NCBI GenBank assembly: GCA_010645155.1
Contig: CM021316.1
Coordinates: 4,537,220-4,601,219 of the forward strand
Origin: Tigriopus japonicus
Lineage: Eukaryota; Arthropoda; Copepoda; Harpacticoida; Harpacticidae
DNA: 64,000 bases
Direction of reading: 5' to 3'
This document shows, piece by piece, positions 12,691-23,942 of this stretch. The notes beneath the pieces were generated by a model, which was not told where the DNA came from, did not search any database, and saw only the letters and a list, made by a program, of their open reading frames with translations. The number at the start of each line of letters is the position of its first letter. Position 1 is the first letter of the stretch. The position numbers were made by a program, and so were the translations under genes.

Positions 12691-13336
12691 CATAGAGTGG
12701 AGATACTAAAGCAGACCGGTCGTGAAATTTCATTGTGGGCAGCAAGGGCCGTTTATAATCAGCGACTAGTTGAAACTTACCTAAACCAACGTATTAGTTC
12801 AGGGATAACCTATATAATAGTATAAATACAGGGGTTCCTGATCAGTTGAAGGTAAATTTTTGAAAAACAAAGAGTTTTTTGGGCCTGTCTGAGCTTAGCT
12901 TCTCCCAAATTATACTAAGGGGCTCAATGAATATGATTATTAGAGCGAGGAAAAAAGACCAATTTTCCTGGAGAGCAGAAATTTTAGACGTTTCATGATG
13001 TAGGTCAGCTTAGGTCAGTTGAACACTAGCAATGAAGGAGAGTTAGCTGCGCCAACCTTTGAGAATTTCTTCTCTGCAAGAAAAAACTTTTTTATCCTCG
13101 GTCTCATGATAATTCAATTCACAGTCATAAATTCACACAATTATAGGATTTGGCATTGAAAATCTGTCTTGCGCACTTTCGTTTCCACTATGGTCTTCAA
13201 ATTGTTTGGGCAAATTATTTATTTATATAGATATTTTACGAAATTCTTCGGAAATATTTGCCTTTTCACGCATTTCTGGCCAGTTTCAGCAATAAACAAG
13301 GCGGACAAAATGACGAGAACTCTATACTCCTCTAAG
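12691..13336 (+). mobile_element. hAT-like MITE, family X, copy 1
   Basis: Similar over most of its length to 46139-46581 (same orientation) and to 37179-37609 (reverse complement). Shared stretches include CATTGTGGGCAGCAAGGGCC and AGGATTTGGCATTGAAAAT. It starts CATAGAGTGG and ends CTCTATACTCCTCTAAG. The flanks ATCAAAAC and CTCAGAAC agree at 6 of 8 positions, consistent with an aged 8-base duplication. It is longer than its relatives because of extra internal sequence, including a 41-bp nested insertion (12800-12840). Confidence 0.7.
12800..12840. mobile_element. 41-bp minimal TIR insertion
   Basis: Begins CAGGGATAACC and ends GGGGTTCCTG, the same two ends as the 2,050-bp element at 49632-51681 in opposite orientation. 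The first 24 bases also match that element's inner end. Flanks ATTAGTT (12793-12799) and ATCAGTT (12841-12847) form a 7-base duplication with one mismatch. The related MITE at 46139-46581 lacks this segment at the corresponding place, which supports a real insertion. Confidence 0.65.
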
Positions 13337-13399
13337 CTCAGAACAACGCACAAGTACACCAGAAAGCTTCTCCCTCTCTGTAAGAACTAGAGCTGTGCA

Positions 13400-13660
13400 T
13401 CGGATCCGACTTTTCGGATTGACGCAAGAATTTTCTGATTCTGATTCGGTCGGATTTCAGCGGTAATTTTCGGATTCGGATTCGTTCGGATTTCAGCGGT
13501 AATTTTCGGATTCGTATTCGTTCGGATTTCAGCGCGAATTTTCGGATTCGGATTCGTTCGGATTTCAGCGCGAATTTTCGGATTCGAATTCGGTCGGATT
13601 CGTCAAAGCATGTCGGATTCGGATTTGCGAAATATTTTTTCGGATCCGACATAATCCGAA
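13400..13660 (+). repeat. Left subterminal 36-bp minisatellite
   Basis: About six to seven units of CGGATTCGGATTCGTTCGG followed by ATTTCAGCG(G/C)(T/G)AATTTT. On the minus strand they read as a repeated RIRIRKFALKSE peptide, which is not evidence of a gene. Confidence 0.85.
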
Positions 13661-14089
13661 AATAATCCGAACTTTTTAGTTCTTTTTTTCGCAATTTCAA
13701 CTCTCAAGATTTCCATTAAGTAAATTTTTTTCTTGATTTTATAACGTAACTTCGATACCTTCAACTAAGGAAGTTTTTATTACTCTGCAAGTTACTGATT
13801 TTTTGTTTTGTTTTAGCCAATATACAATAGTTTTAACATATTACAAAATTGAGTTGATTCAATTAGCAAATCCTACCATTCAGCCACTCAGCTTGCCGTG
13901 CATCATTGTAGGTGTTATCAAAGGGCAAAAACTATTTGCTGGTTTCACGAGGTCATTTAAGGGTGGAGAGATTTCTTCCTGCAATTCTCAACACCAAGGA
14001 AATGTTATTGAAATGCCCATCTAAATTTCCAACAACACGTCTCATCCAAAATACTTTGAATTTAGGATTATGGAAATGTTTCGGATTAC

Positions 14090-14340
14090 ACGGCAAATTT
14101 TCGGATTTTTTCGGATTGCGTGGCAAATTTTCGGATTCGGATTCGTTCGGATTGAGCGACAAACTTTTGGATTCGGATTTGTTCGGATTGAGCGACAAAT
14201 TTTCGGATTCGGATTCGTTCGGCTGGAGCACCAAATTTTCAGATTCGGATTCGTTCGGCTGGACCACCAAATTTTCAGATTCGGATTCGTTCGGCTGGAC
14301 CACCAAATTTTCGGATTCGGATTCGTTCGGATTATGAAAA
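14090..14340 (+). repeat. Right subterminal 36-bp minisatellite
   Basis: About six units with the same core as the left array, in the same strand orientation, but with a different linker (ATTGAGCGACAAA or CTGGACCACCAAA). The repeats read NESESENLVVQ on the minus strand and FGFVRLDHQIF on the plus strand, both artefacts. Confidence 0.85.
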
Positions 14341-14391
14341 TTCAGTTGGGATTGAATTTGGAGGACCTTTCGGATCCGATGCACAGCTCTA

Positions 14392-15724
14392 GTAAGAACC
14401 AGTCTGAACTGTGTCCGCTTTGATAACGAGCCAAGAGTTTTGTCGATGAAAGATCAACCCCAAAAACTGCTTTTGAATAATGCTGGGTCTTTCTGTCTTA
14501 CAGGATAGTGCAGGGTAGCTTGGGGGGCTTCCAAACGAAAGCAAACTCTTGATGTCCAAGTGACATTAAGGCGGAAGGAAGTTTTGCTCCTTTCTTCCCC
14601 ATTTTTCTCGTCTCATCCTGGCTTGTTGGCTGCTGATCGGCAGACCAACTGACTTGCATTTTGGTTGGCGGGCCCTCTTACCATTGGAGGATATATGTAC
14701 AGGGCAGTGCATTCGAGGTAGCATAGGTGGGTACAGTAGGTCTATATCATTGCAAGAACGCACATTCATTCTTTTAGAAAACCTAGGGTCCAGCCCGTCG
14801 TTGATGTTGTCGCCTTCGATCGTTCTCCTTCACCTATGTGTTACTGCTGGATGGTAAAGCTACATCACATCACTGGCTACATGGCTCACTACTACATCAC
14901 TTACTCGTTCACTCACTCACCCACTGAGTCACTCGTTCTTCCAGCGTTTGGGGCCAAACCAATCCTGATTTGAACGGAAGTAAGGTTGTTTGTTAATATT
15001 GATCCAAGTCTATCTTTGTCAGTGTCATATTTCTCATGGTTACAAATCAAACACTACATGTGGTGTAAAAGTGTGTGGGATTGTTCATCAAATTGCCCAA
15101 GTTTTTTTACATTATGACGGTAAACATACCCTTCTCTTTTCGTAGTGCATCTTATGTTATTAAGGGAAATTTTTGCGGCGTATAGGGAAAAATCAAGAAT
15201 TTTCCTTCGTTCCCATCTTCTCAGTCTGGGAGCAAAGAGAGAAGGTTTCTTTGAGATGAGAGCTAACTAATCAATCTTCTTGTATTTATCTAAATTTTCG
15301 GGATTTGGTGTCCTGGAGATCCAGAGCAAGTAAAATAAGAAGAAGCAAAGTAAACAGGTGCCAAAAGTAGAAAAAAACAGCAATGAAGAAGTTTTTCAGA
15401 AATAGACTTTTGCTCTTACAGCTTGCACTTTCATTAGAATTGCAATGAAAAAGTATTTTTTATACTTCGATCCTTCTTCGATACTTATTTATAAATCGAT
15501 TTTTAACATAATCTACGCAATCCGGTTTATTCAGTTGGGGGTATCAAAGTACAAAAGTAATTGATGGTAAGCAATGAGATAACATCTCACCCTTAAATTC
15601 TGTTTTCATTGGTTGTTGCATGGTCGAATGTGGTGCCATTGGTTATTTCGTTCTTGTGTTATTCAAAAATGGATGTCTTTTTTGAAACATAGTGAATGAA
15701 ATTGATAAAAAATTCTGTGTAAAT
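14392..15724. other. No gene recognised
   Basis: Unassigned sequence. It contains a CACTCACTCACCCACTGAGTCACT-type simple stretch (14860-14945) and otherwise AT-rich DNA without a supported ORF. Confidence 0.4.
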
Positions 15725-15805
15725 CATCCTGCTGATTAAATTCTTCTTTGATTATTTAAGCTTGGCTCTATTTTTTGGGTTGCCATTTATTCTGAGATAT
15801 TTACT
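15725..15805. repeat. Dispersed repeat, partial copy B (first block)
   Basis: Matches 611-680, beginning CTGATTAAATTCTTCTTTG. It directly precedes the TA target site of the palindromic mariner derivative. Confidence 0.6.
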
Positions 15806-15809
15806 AATA

Positions 15810-16674
15810 CAGGGTATGTCAGGTAAATCTGGACGACCTTTTGAAGGCTATAGCTCCTAAACGTGTCAGAGAATCGTCACCAAATTCTCAGGGGGTGTTG
15901 ACTAGACTAATACACATTTTTTTAATTGTATATGTCCTCCGCTAGCATCAATCGTTCTTTCGATACGGCTCCTGAATGCCTTGACAGCCATTGCGACCTC
16001 CGCGCGGTTGAGGTTGGCCATGGTGGCCTTGATGGACCTCTTCAGAGACTCCAGGCTGTTGTGATTTGTTGCACAGGCTTCCTCCTCGATCCTCCCCAAA
16101 GGTAGAACACATGGGTTCATGTCCGGGTTGTTGGAGGGCTAAATTTGGGGAGGCCAAAAGTGGGGCACAGCCTCAAGCAGCCAGGATTGAACAGACTTAA
16201 CCTTGTGAGACGTGCTGAAGAATGTAATGGTGCCGTGGATGTCTAGGATGGCAAGGGGCAGACCATTCACGTTCCTACAAGACCTTGCCTGCCCCTGCCC
16301 ACAAGGCCAAGTCTGTTCAGTCCTGGCTGCTTGAGGCTGTGCTCCACTTTTTGTCTCCCCAGATTTAGCCCTCCAACAACCCGGACATGAACCCATGTGA
16401 CTTCTACCTTTGGGGAGGATCGAGGAGGAAGCCTGTGCAACAAATCACAACAGCCTGGAGTCCCTGGAAACCTCAACCACGCTGAGGTCGCAATGGCTGT
16501 CAAGGCATTCAGGAGCCGTATCGAAAGAACGATTGATGCTAGCGGAGGACATATGCAATTAAAAAAATGTGTATTAGTCTAGTCAACACCCCCTGAGAAT
16601 TTGGTGACGATTCTCTGACACGTTTAGGAGCTATAGCCTTCAAAAGGTCGTCCAGATTTACCTGACATACCCTG
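15810..16674. mobile_element. 865-bp palindromic mariner derivative (3' half)
   Basis: TA target dinucleotides (15808-15809, 16675-16676) flank an element starting CAGGGTATGTCAGGTAAATC and ending with its complement. The two arms, about 400 bases each, are near-identical inverted copies. Only about 100 bases at the centre (16199-16298) are unpaired. Each arm encodes the same C-terminal transposase segment running outward: residues like NPDMNP(C)DFYLWG (the last part of a DDE domain), then AVKAFRSRIERTIDASGGH. The minus-strand copy is at 15902-16120 and the plus-strand copy at 16397-16582. The right arm lacks about 27 bases present in the left. Known mariner/Tc1 elements insert at TA. No complete transposase remains. 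Confidence 0.88.
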
Positions 16675-16679
16675 TACAC

Positions 16680-17105
16680 ACCAAGATTGTAAAGTTAAGC
16701 GAATGTCAGATTATTTCATTTGGCGAAGCATCTCCACAGGTTTTAGAATCCATCGAAGTCAGGCCAGCATGTTGTGTTCTTTTTTATATATTCTTACCTC
16801 TGCTTTCGAGTCCATTGGTATCATGCCGTAAAAACAACTTGCATTTTGAAACAGCGAGCTTTTTTTCCTTTCAATGTATTCTTAAAAAAACGGGAGGCCA
16901 GGAATTGATGAACATATTTAATGAGCTTTTTCAAGGAAACGTCACAAACCGGTTACGAATTTTGAAATAGAAGTTATGCTAAAAAGGGGTCATTTCTTTA
17001 GAAGTAGGCTCTTTAAAAAGACAATTATGGTCTGATTTTGTGTATACTTTACATAAGCTTAGCTTGTTTAAATTCCACAGATGTTTAAGCTAACATTTGG
17101 CAAGG
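16680..17105. repeat. Dispersed repeat, copy B (main block)
   Basis: 16930-17105 matches 355-540 (CGTCACAAACCGGTTACG, GTCATTTCTTTAGAAGTAGG and onward). The block at 16855-16925 is also similar to 18457-18530 (CAATGTA(T/C)TTATTC, CCAGGAATTGATG). Confidence 0.55.
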
Positions 17106-17562
17106 AAATCGTAAGACATGGAAGCCTCCGCTCAGACGCTCAGCTGTGGATTTGGTATAAATCGAATTTCATTCAAGGAAATTACTTTCTTTTGATAACT
17201 GTCGTTTGTTGAATTTCAGCATCGTATTTTCCTCTGTTCACGAGGAACAACGTTTCAAAATTTGCACATTACATACGCGCGGAAACGAAGGAAAAATTGA
17301 CCCTGACCCATTCTAGGTGCAAATGTTCGATCGGAAAAGCGCGCTATGCTCTTTGCTTCAAACTGCTCTCCCTGACACAAATTTCAGTTGATCAAGTTGA
17401 AATTAGACATGTGAGCTTTGAATGGCTAGTCAGACAACTAGTTGAATTAGATTTTTCTCTTACTTGCCCAGAATTAAAAAAAAACGATTTGTATCAATAG
17501 CCGAGGCATGCAGGTCTTCAGTGATCCTTGATTTGGTACACCTTTGATTGTCAGAAAAGCTA

Positions 17563-18427
17563 CCGGGCGTAACGAAAAATCTTTACACTCAGTACTTGCC
17601 CAATAGCTCAAGATTGGGTTGTGGTAGACAAATGATTCCGTTTTATAATGTAGCATAAAGACATAGTTATCAAATAAAACAAAAAAGAACGTTCTAGCTG
17701 CTACATTTCCCAAGATATTCAATATGGAAAGAGACAAACGAATTTCGATCCGCGCGCTTTTGGACGCTGGCCAAACGCCAACACAGATTTCCCACCAAGT
17801 GGGCGTGTATAGCACCCACACCCACTGTATATGCCGTGAGGTGGTTCCAGAATATTGAGAGGAAGGCTGGGAGTGGACGCAAGTCCAAACTTGACCCAAA
17901 GAAGTTCAAGACACTGGCAAAAAGGGCCCCTTCATGAAAGGGGTCATGAAAGGGGCATTCAAAGGGTCATTTGCAAGGGATTTGGGCATTTCGCACATGT
18001 CAGTGAACAGGGCAATGAAAAAGGCTGGAGGTCTCTCCACTCTCACAAGGCTCTTTCCACCAGCCTTTTTCATTGCCCTGTTCACTGACATGTGCGAAAT
18101 GCCCAAATCACTTGCAAATGACCTCATTGACTTCAGTGGGGCCCTTTTTGCCAGTCCTTTTTGCCAGACCCTGCAGTGGGCCTGGACACGCCCACTTGGT
18201 GGGAAATCTGTGTTGGCGTTTGGCCAGCGTCCAAAAGCGCGCGGATCGAAATTCGTTTGTCTCTTTCCATATTGAATATCTTGGGAAATATAGCAGCTAG
18301 AACTTTTTGTTTTGTTTGATAACTATGTCTTTATGCTATCCTATAAAACGGAATCATTTGTCTACCACAACCCAATCTTGAGCTATTGGGCAAATACTGA
18401 GTGTTGAGATTTTTTCGTTACGCCCGG
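17563..18427. mobile_element. 865-bp palindromic mariner derivative (5' half)
   Basis: TA dinucleotides (17561-17562, 18428-18429) flank an element starting CCGGGCGTAACGAAAAA and ending with its complement. Both arms encode the N-terminal end of a mariner-type transposase running inward: MERDKRISIRALLDAGQTPT then QISHQVGV, a helix-turn-helix. This is followed near the centre by a second HTH, FARDLGISHMSVNRAMKKAG. The second HTH is itself inverted about the centre at roughly 18040. There are no catalytic residues. The empty site is visible in repeat copy A (GTCAGAGAAGCTA at about 551), supporting TA insertion. Its ends differ from those of the 15810-16674 element. Confidence 0.88.
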
Positions 18428-18429
18428 TA

Positions 18430-20382
18430 TTAGACTTGCAGAATCACAAAAACTGTGAGCCTTTTCGCAATTCAATGTACTTATTCAAAAATGGGAATCC
18501 AGGAATTGATGGAGAACTTCAATTCAATTTTAAATGCCTTATTGATCTAGAAATTTAACATGAAAACATTAATCAACAACTTCTACCTCAATCAACCTTC
18601 TACATGTGTTGGCAACAAAAAATGTTTGCAATTTTTTCCGCTTGACACCCTCAAAAATAAGTTTTTATTTTTATGCTTTACTCTAATTAAACCTTGAACT
18701 AGCTCGGACAGAAATTGGTTGGGAACTGCCTAATCACCGCGAGTCCAAAAGTGGTATTTAATAAGCCGATGGATGCCCGCATCCGGATTTTGGTGGAACT
18801 TGGGCTTACAACAGCTGACTCTCAGCCAAAAAAACGGAGCTTTATGAACCTTTGGGAAAAATAGATGGCCCCATAGTTAAGTGGCCCCAAAGAGCATGTT
18901 GTTGTGATTGCGACCTCAAAGGTGTTTACACATTTACTTGAAAAAAAAGAAGAATTTATTTAACAATCTAGAGTTCGAAATGGAAGGAGAACAGAACCGT
19001 GTGGCAACTCTATGAATAGCACAATTCAGAAACATAGTTCTTTTTTTTTTTTGAACATATTTGATTGTCAGCCATCATACCAACGTTTTCTAGGAAAGGT
19101 CAGAAATGTCAGCGCAGTACAACCTGTGATGAGTGTTTTAGCTTGGTCTCTTGCAATAACATTTCTTCGAATAATGGAGGTATTTCTCCCAAAATGTAGA
19201 AGTACTTTGAGCATTCGGTTTTGTCGACAAACTAGAAAGAAATTGGAGATGGCTGACGTTTGGTCATTTGTTTTTATTGTAATTAGTCACCCCACATTAT
19301 TACACGAAACGGCAAGCGACAAAGCTCCCTTCGTTTTTTCACATCAAAGTGGAGTGTTAGAGAGTTGTCCTTGGAGAGGGTATTTTTGTTGAAAATTAAT
19401 GAGGAATACAAACAGTTGCTGTGAGTCCATCGTCCAAGCAGTCAAAGTTCAATATAGATATTTTCAAAAAAATCGATGCAACGTTATTTTTGAGTGTAAC
19501 TCACTCAGATTTGAACATAATCTGATTTAGCCCCGTTGCTTTGTCAGGCCGTGCCATGGTTTTTGAAAATTCGAAGGCCATAGTTACGGAGTTTCTACGA
19601 TTCAAGGCAATGTTGTTACAAGAACAAGTGAATGTAAGTTTTTAAACAAAACATGTCATCATGAATCTAAACAGTTAAGTCATTGCAATAATGCTCCCAG
19701 CATCCAAACCCCAAATGTTATTTTAGAAGTTCGCTACTCGAAAAATGGCCTGACAGTTCATGATTTTGCATCAACAATCTTTAAAATTTAAATATTGCAT
19801 TATTGCATTTTTTGATTATTAATGCCCACGTCACTTTGATTTAGATATGTTTCCATGCTTGCTTGTAAACAATGGACCTGAGTTTGCATCCTCTAACTTG
19901 CTTACAACGGTAGATTTTTTTTGTTTAAGTCTTAGATTAGACTTGTGCTAATTACTGCTTTCACCAATTATCCACAACACTCCGGGCTTCGTCTCAGTCG
20001 ATTGTCAAATGTTGGATTTGGCCAATTCTTAGAGGTTGCTTTTACAATTATTACATCAAAATTGTGTTGCCTTGTTTGTTCAGTAGCTTTGAGTAATGAA
20101 GCTCATTGAAGCTTCTTAAGTTAATGGAAAATTACCTAATTAATCTCACATTAGACGAGTTTTTGATAAAAATTTTGCTATCGAAAATATGAAACGATTT
20201 CATTTCCTGTTGCCACTTGAAGCAAAGAAAATGTTTGCAACTCAAAAAAATTTGACTTGCGGAAATGGCTGTTAAGGTGGTTTGATAAGTGGTCGTCGTG
20301 TTTAGTTTTTTGCCCTTTTTAAGGAAAGGTTCTTGTTGACTCAATGTGTAACCAAAAAATGATGATGAAAAGCGCATTTTAG
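18430..20382. other. Intergenic, no gene recognised
   Basis: AT-rich DNA upstream of the SLC6 gene. A 126-codon open frame at 19012-19392 has no recognisable domain and begins in a T-rich run, so I do not call it. A first, non-coding or short coding exon of the transporter may lie here. Confidence 0.4.
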
Positions 20383-23300
20383 GATGAGAAAACAAGGAAA
20401 GGAGATGGTTCGATTGAGCCCATGGAATATCAAGACGACGAAAACCAAGAGCGAGGAAACTGGACGGGGAAATTGGATTTTCTCTTATCTTGTTTGGGTT
20501 ACGCAGTTGGTAAAAAACCAATAATATGGTTGATTCCGATACCCCAGACGACCCATACTATTGTCTGATTTATTCCGACCAGGCTTAGGGAACGTATGGC
20601 GATTTCCATATCTATGCTACAAACATGGCGGAGGAGCCTTTTTGATTCCCTACACAATCATGCTCATTTTCATTGGAGTCCCGTGTTTCTTCATGGAAAT
20701 CAGCATTGGACAATTCGCCGCCTTGGGGCCCGTGACCTTATATTCCAACATGTCACCACTGTTTAAAGGTAATCGCAATAGCTTCCTTCAGACCCTGAAT
20801 TCGTCAAATGAACTTTATGAACCCTAGGTTTGGGATTTGCCAATTTTATGGCCAGTTCCTTTGTGGGCATTTATTACAATATGATCATTGCCTGGACCAT
20901 CTACTATCTTTTCGCCTCATTCACTTCACATTTGCCGTGGTCGGATTGCAACAATGAGTTTAACTCTGAATGTGAGTAACGAATTGCTGGATCGTGAGTC
21001 GGGATTGGAATTTAAACACAAAGGTACAGTTTGTTTCAGTATCACGGATTACAAGGATTGCATCGAGTTGCGTAAAAATGCTACGGAAAACTCAGATGTC
21101 ATTTATCATTTGGGCAAATGTTTGTCAAACGAAGATGATTTGGCGCTAATACGCGCCAATCTCTCCTATTTTTATGGATGCACATATGAGGAGAAATTCT
21201 ACAATAACCCATTGGACAAGACTGAAGGGGTGAATTACACAATGGCAAAACCGGGGATCTTTTTAAACACCACGAATTGTGTCGAGGCCAATCGCGAGGA
21301 TGAAATCCAAGCACTCTTTGATATTCCAAATAGCAAGAGACGAACTGGTAAATATTAGGGATTGCACTTTGAAATCTTCACAAAAAAACTAATAGTCATA
21401 GTTTTCTTCTGTTTTCAATGTGACAGCGGCACAGGAATACTTTCAAAAAAGTGTTCTTGTCCAATCCAGCGGTATCAAAGAAATGGGATCAATCCAATGG
21501 CATTTGGCCTTGTGCTTGCTAGCGGCGTGGATCGTGATCTTTTGTTGTTTGATCAAGGGGATCAAGAGCTCAGGCAAAGTAGTGTACTTCACTGCCACGT
21601 TTCCTTACTTTGTCCTGTTCATACTCCTGGGGCGGGCCTTATTTCTTGAAGGTAGGGAGGGGTATGATTAGATGTTGGATCCAGACACCATTCTTTGTAT
21701 GTGCGCTATGGTAGAAGGGAATGTCAAACCTTGCTACCTTTGATACTTTTAGGAGCCATCGATGGGATTCGGTTTTACATCATTCCGGATTTTGACCGTC
21801 TCAGCGACATTTCGGTGTGGTCTGCTGCGGCCGTGCAAATCTTCTTTTCGTTGTCTGTGGCAGGAGGAGGATTGATTACCTTGGCTTCATACAATCCGTT
21901 TCATAACAATGTGGTTAGGTGAGTTTTTGACTGATTGATCTATGCTTTGATTCATGGGAGTGTCAAAAAAAAAGTCATTCGCCTTTTAGAGACACCATCA
22001 TTGTTTGCTTGGGCAATTGCCTCACTTCGTTCATCGCGGGATTTGCAATTTTCTCGGTCTTGGGCTTTTTAGCCCATGAGTTGGGTGTGAATGTGCAAGA
22101 TGTAGTTCAGGATGGAACAGGCCTGGCCTTCATTGCCTATCCAGATCTCGTGACAAGAATCGTGGGGGCGCCATTCTGGTCCTTTTTATTCTTTGCCATG
22201 CTTTTCACGCTTGGTAGGTAGAAATCTATTTTGTAGTGTGTACTAGACTAGGTTTATTGGTGTATATTATACTGATTAATGTTACACGAAATGGTCAAAC
22301 TTTCATGTAAAAATTTGGTCTTAGAATAGTTCTTGGGATAGGAATAATGCTCACCAGATTCTATGCATTTTTACGCATTTCTACCTTTGAAAAGAAATCA
22401 ATTTCAAAGAACAGTGCCTGGATTTCTCCCTCTAGGAATTGATTGGTTTATGCTCTCCCAAAGTTATTTGGGAACAACAAACTAAAGAAAAAGACAAATC
22501 CAACTCTGTAAAGTACTCTACAATATGATTGCTGTTCAAGTCACCTCACTTAGGTGTCTTTTCAATTCCAACCATTAGGAAGGTAGAAAATAATTTGAAA
22601 CCTACTTAGCAGCTCTGGCAGAGCATTTGTTAAAGGTCAACTCAAAGTCAGCGGGGTATCTTTGATTTTGTTTTGGAATATTGTTTCCAAAGAAATAACA
22701 CGCACATTTGCGTGGTGACCAAAGCGTTTCATGCGTCACATTCAACTATTAATTACATGCTATTTTAATAGCAATTTAAAAAAAAAATTATGATCCTAAA
22801 AGCTCAGTTTAGTTCTTTTTCTGAACATTCTTTGTTCAAACAAGAAAAGCAATACGCTAATCTTAACTTAGAAGTTTTTTGTTTACCAAATCTCTTGAAA
22901 ATAAATGGTTGCGAGAGTAAATTTTTGTTACGTTACGAAGATGCTAGTGGCGAATCTTGAGATTATAGGCCCCATTGCAATTCAGGTCTGGACTCGCAAT
23001 TTGCCATCGTTGAGACAATACTAACTGGTATTATGGATTTTGCTCCTCAATGGCGTGGCAAGAAGACCCTAATCGTGGGAATTGTATGCATTGTTGGATT
23101 CCTCTGTGGCCTTCCATTAACTTGCGAGGTAAGTGAAAGAACCAAAATACGGAGGGAAATTACCGTTTTCAGTGCTCTCCAAGTATTAAGTAGCAAGTTG
23201 TTGGATCTTCAAATCATTTGTTGACAATTTACCCCCATGTCATCCCAGGGTGGAGGATACGTCTTGGATTTCCTTGATTACTACGCTGCTGGATGGCCTT

Positions 23301-23942
23301 ACCTTTTCATTGGTCTCACAGAGTTAATCTTAGTGTGCTACGTCTATGGTATCGAAAACTTCATGGATGATCTCTACAGCATTTGTAACTTCAACCCGGG
23401 ATTATGGTGCAAGACCATTTTCATGTTTGTTTATTTAATCATATCGCCCCTTCTCATTTCGGTAAGAGCATTACGGGTTACCTATTTGAGAAAATGAGAG
23501 CGAATCAAATACACTTCTTACTTTCTTAGGTGATATTAATCGTCGATTGGGCACAGTACACTCCACTCACCAAAGATGAGTACGTTTATCCCGTTGTGGC
23601 CAACGTTTTTGGGTTTGTGATTGCTTTCATCAGTATTTTGGCCGTACCCACTATGGCCGTTTGGCTCTATGGTTCCACGCTGTACGGGAATTCCAAAAAT
23701 CATCAAATGGCCGACGTAAATGTTGCCTTAATTGAGGATGAAATGTAATACTCTGACCAAATTACGCTAACATTCTCTGCTCCACATCTCCACAGGCTCT
23801 GAGAAAAACGAATGAGGAGTTGCTGAGGCCCACGGTGGAATGGCGAAAGAATGCTGAGCGAGCTAAAAGACAAGATGCGCGGAATGGCAATAACGAAACG
23901 GGATTCGAAGGCCGCGACAATCCCGGTTTAGTGGCTGACTGA
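20383..23942 (+). CDS. SLC6 sodium-dependent amino acid/neurotransmitter transporter
   Basis: Eleven exons join in frame with GT-AG borders: 20383-20509, 20583-20768, 20828-20971, 21030-21347, 21427-21651, 21753-21918, 21990-22213, 22986-23128, 23249-23461, 23530-23715 and 23796-23942. The total is 693 codons, or 679 residues from the ATG at 20422. An acceptor at 20381-20382 means the true start may lie in an earlier exon. Signatures of the sodium/chloride symporter family are plain. TM1 is [22 protein letters not shown]3 is [18 protein letters not shown]6 is [20 protein letters not shown]7 carries [10 protein letters not shown]. After TM10 come GGWP-like (AAGWPYLF) and NFMDDL, and the tail has LLRPTVEW. 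Glycine in TM1 where amine carriers have Asp indicates an amino-acid-type substrate; [11 protein letters not shown] resembles glycine/neutral amino acid carriers. Extracellular loop 2 is long (about 135 residues) with several N-glycosylation sequons. The exact substrate cannot be named. Confidence 0.95.

Larger units (their letters stand above)
13388..14391. mobile_element. 1,004-bp hAT-like element with minisatellite ends
   Basis: Terminal inverted repeats start TAGAGCTGTGCATCGGATCC and end with the complement. A perfect 8-base target duplication GTAAGAAC flanks it (13380-13387 and 14392-14399). Both subterminal regions are arrays of an approximately 36-base unit built on TTTTCGGATTCGGATTCG. 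The central 13700-14070 is unique AT-rich DNA. No transposase is encoded; the long ORFs across it are repeat artefacts. Confidence 0.9.

Noticed and set aside
13338..14423. ORFs of 117-143 codons on both strands
   Set aside because: Produced by the 36-bp minisatellites of a hAT-like element; the repeated peptides appear in several frames.
19012..19392. 126-codon ORF upstream of the SLC6 gene
   Set aside because: No domain, no splice context, begins with a T-run; composition like surrounding non-coding DNA.
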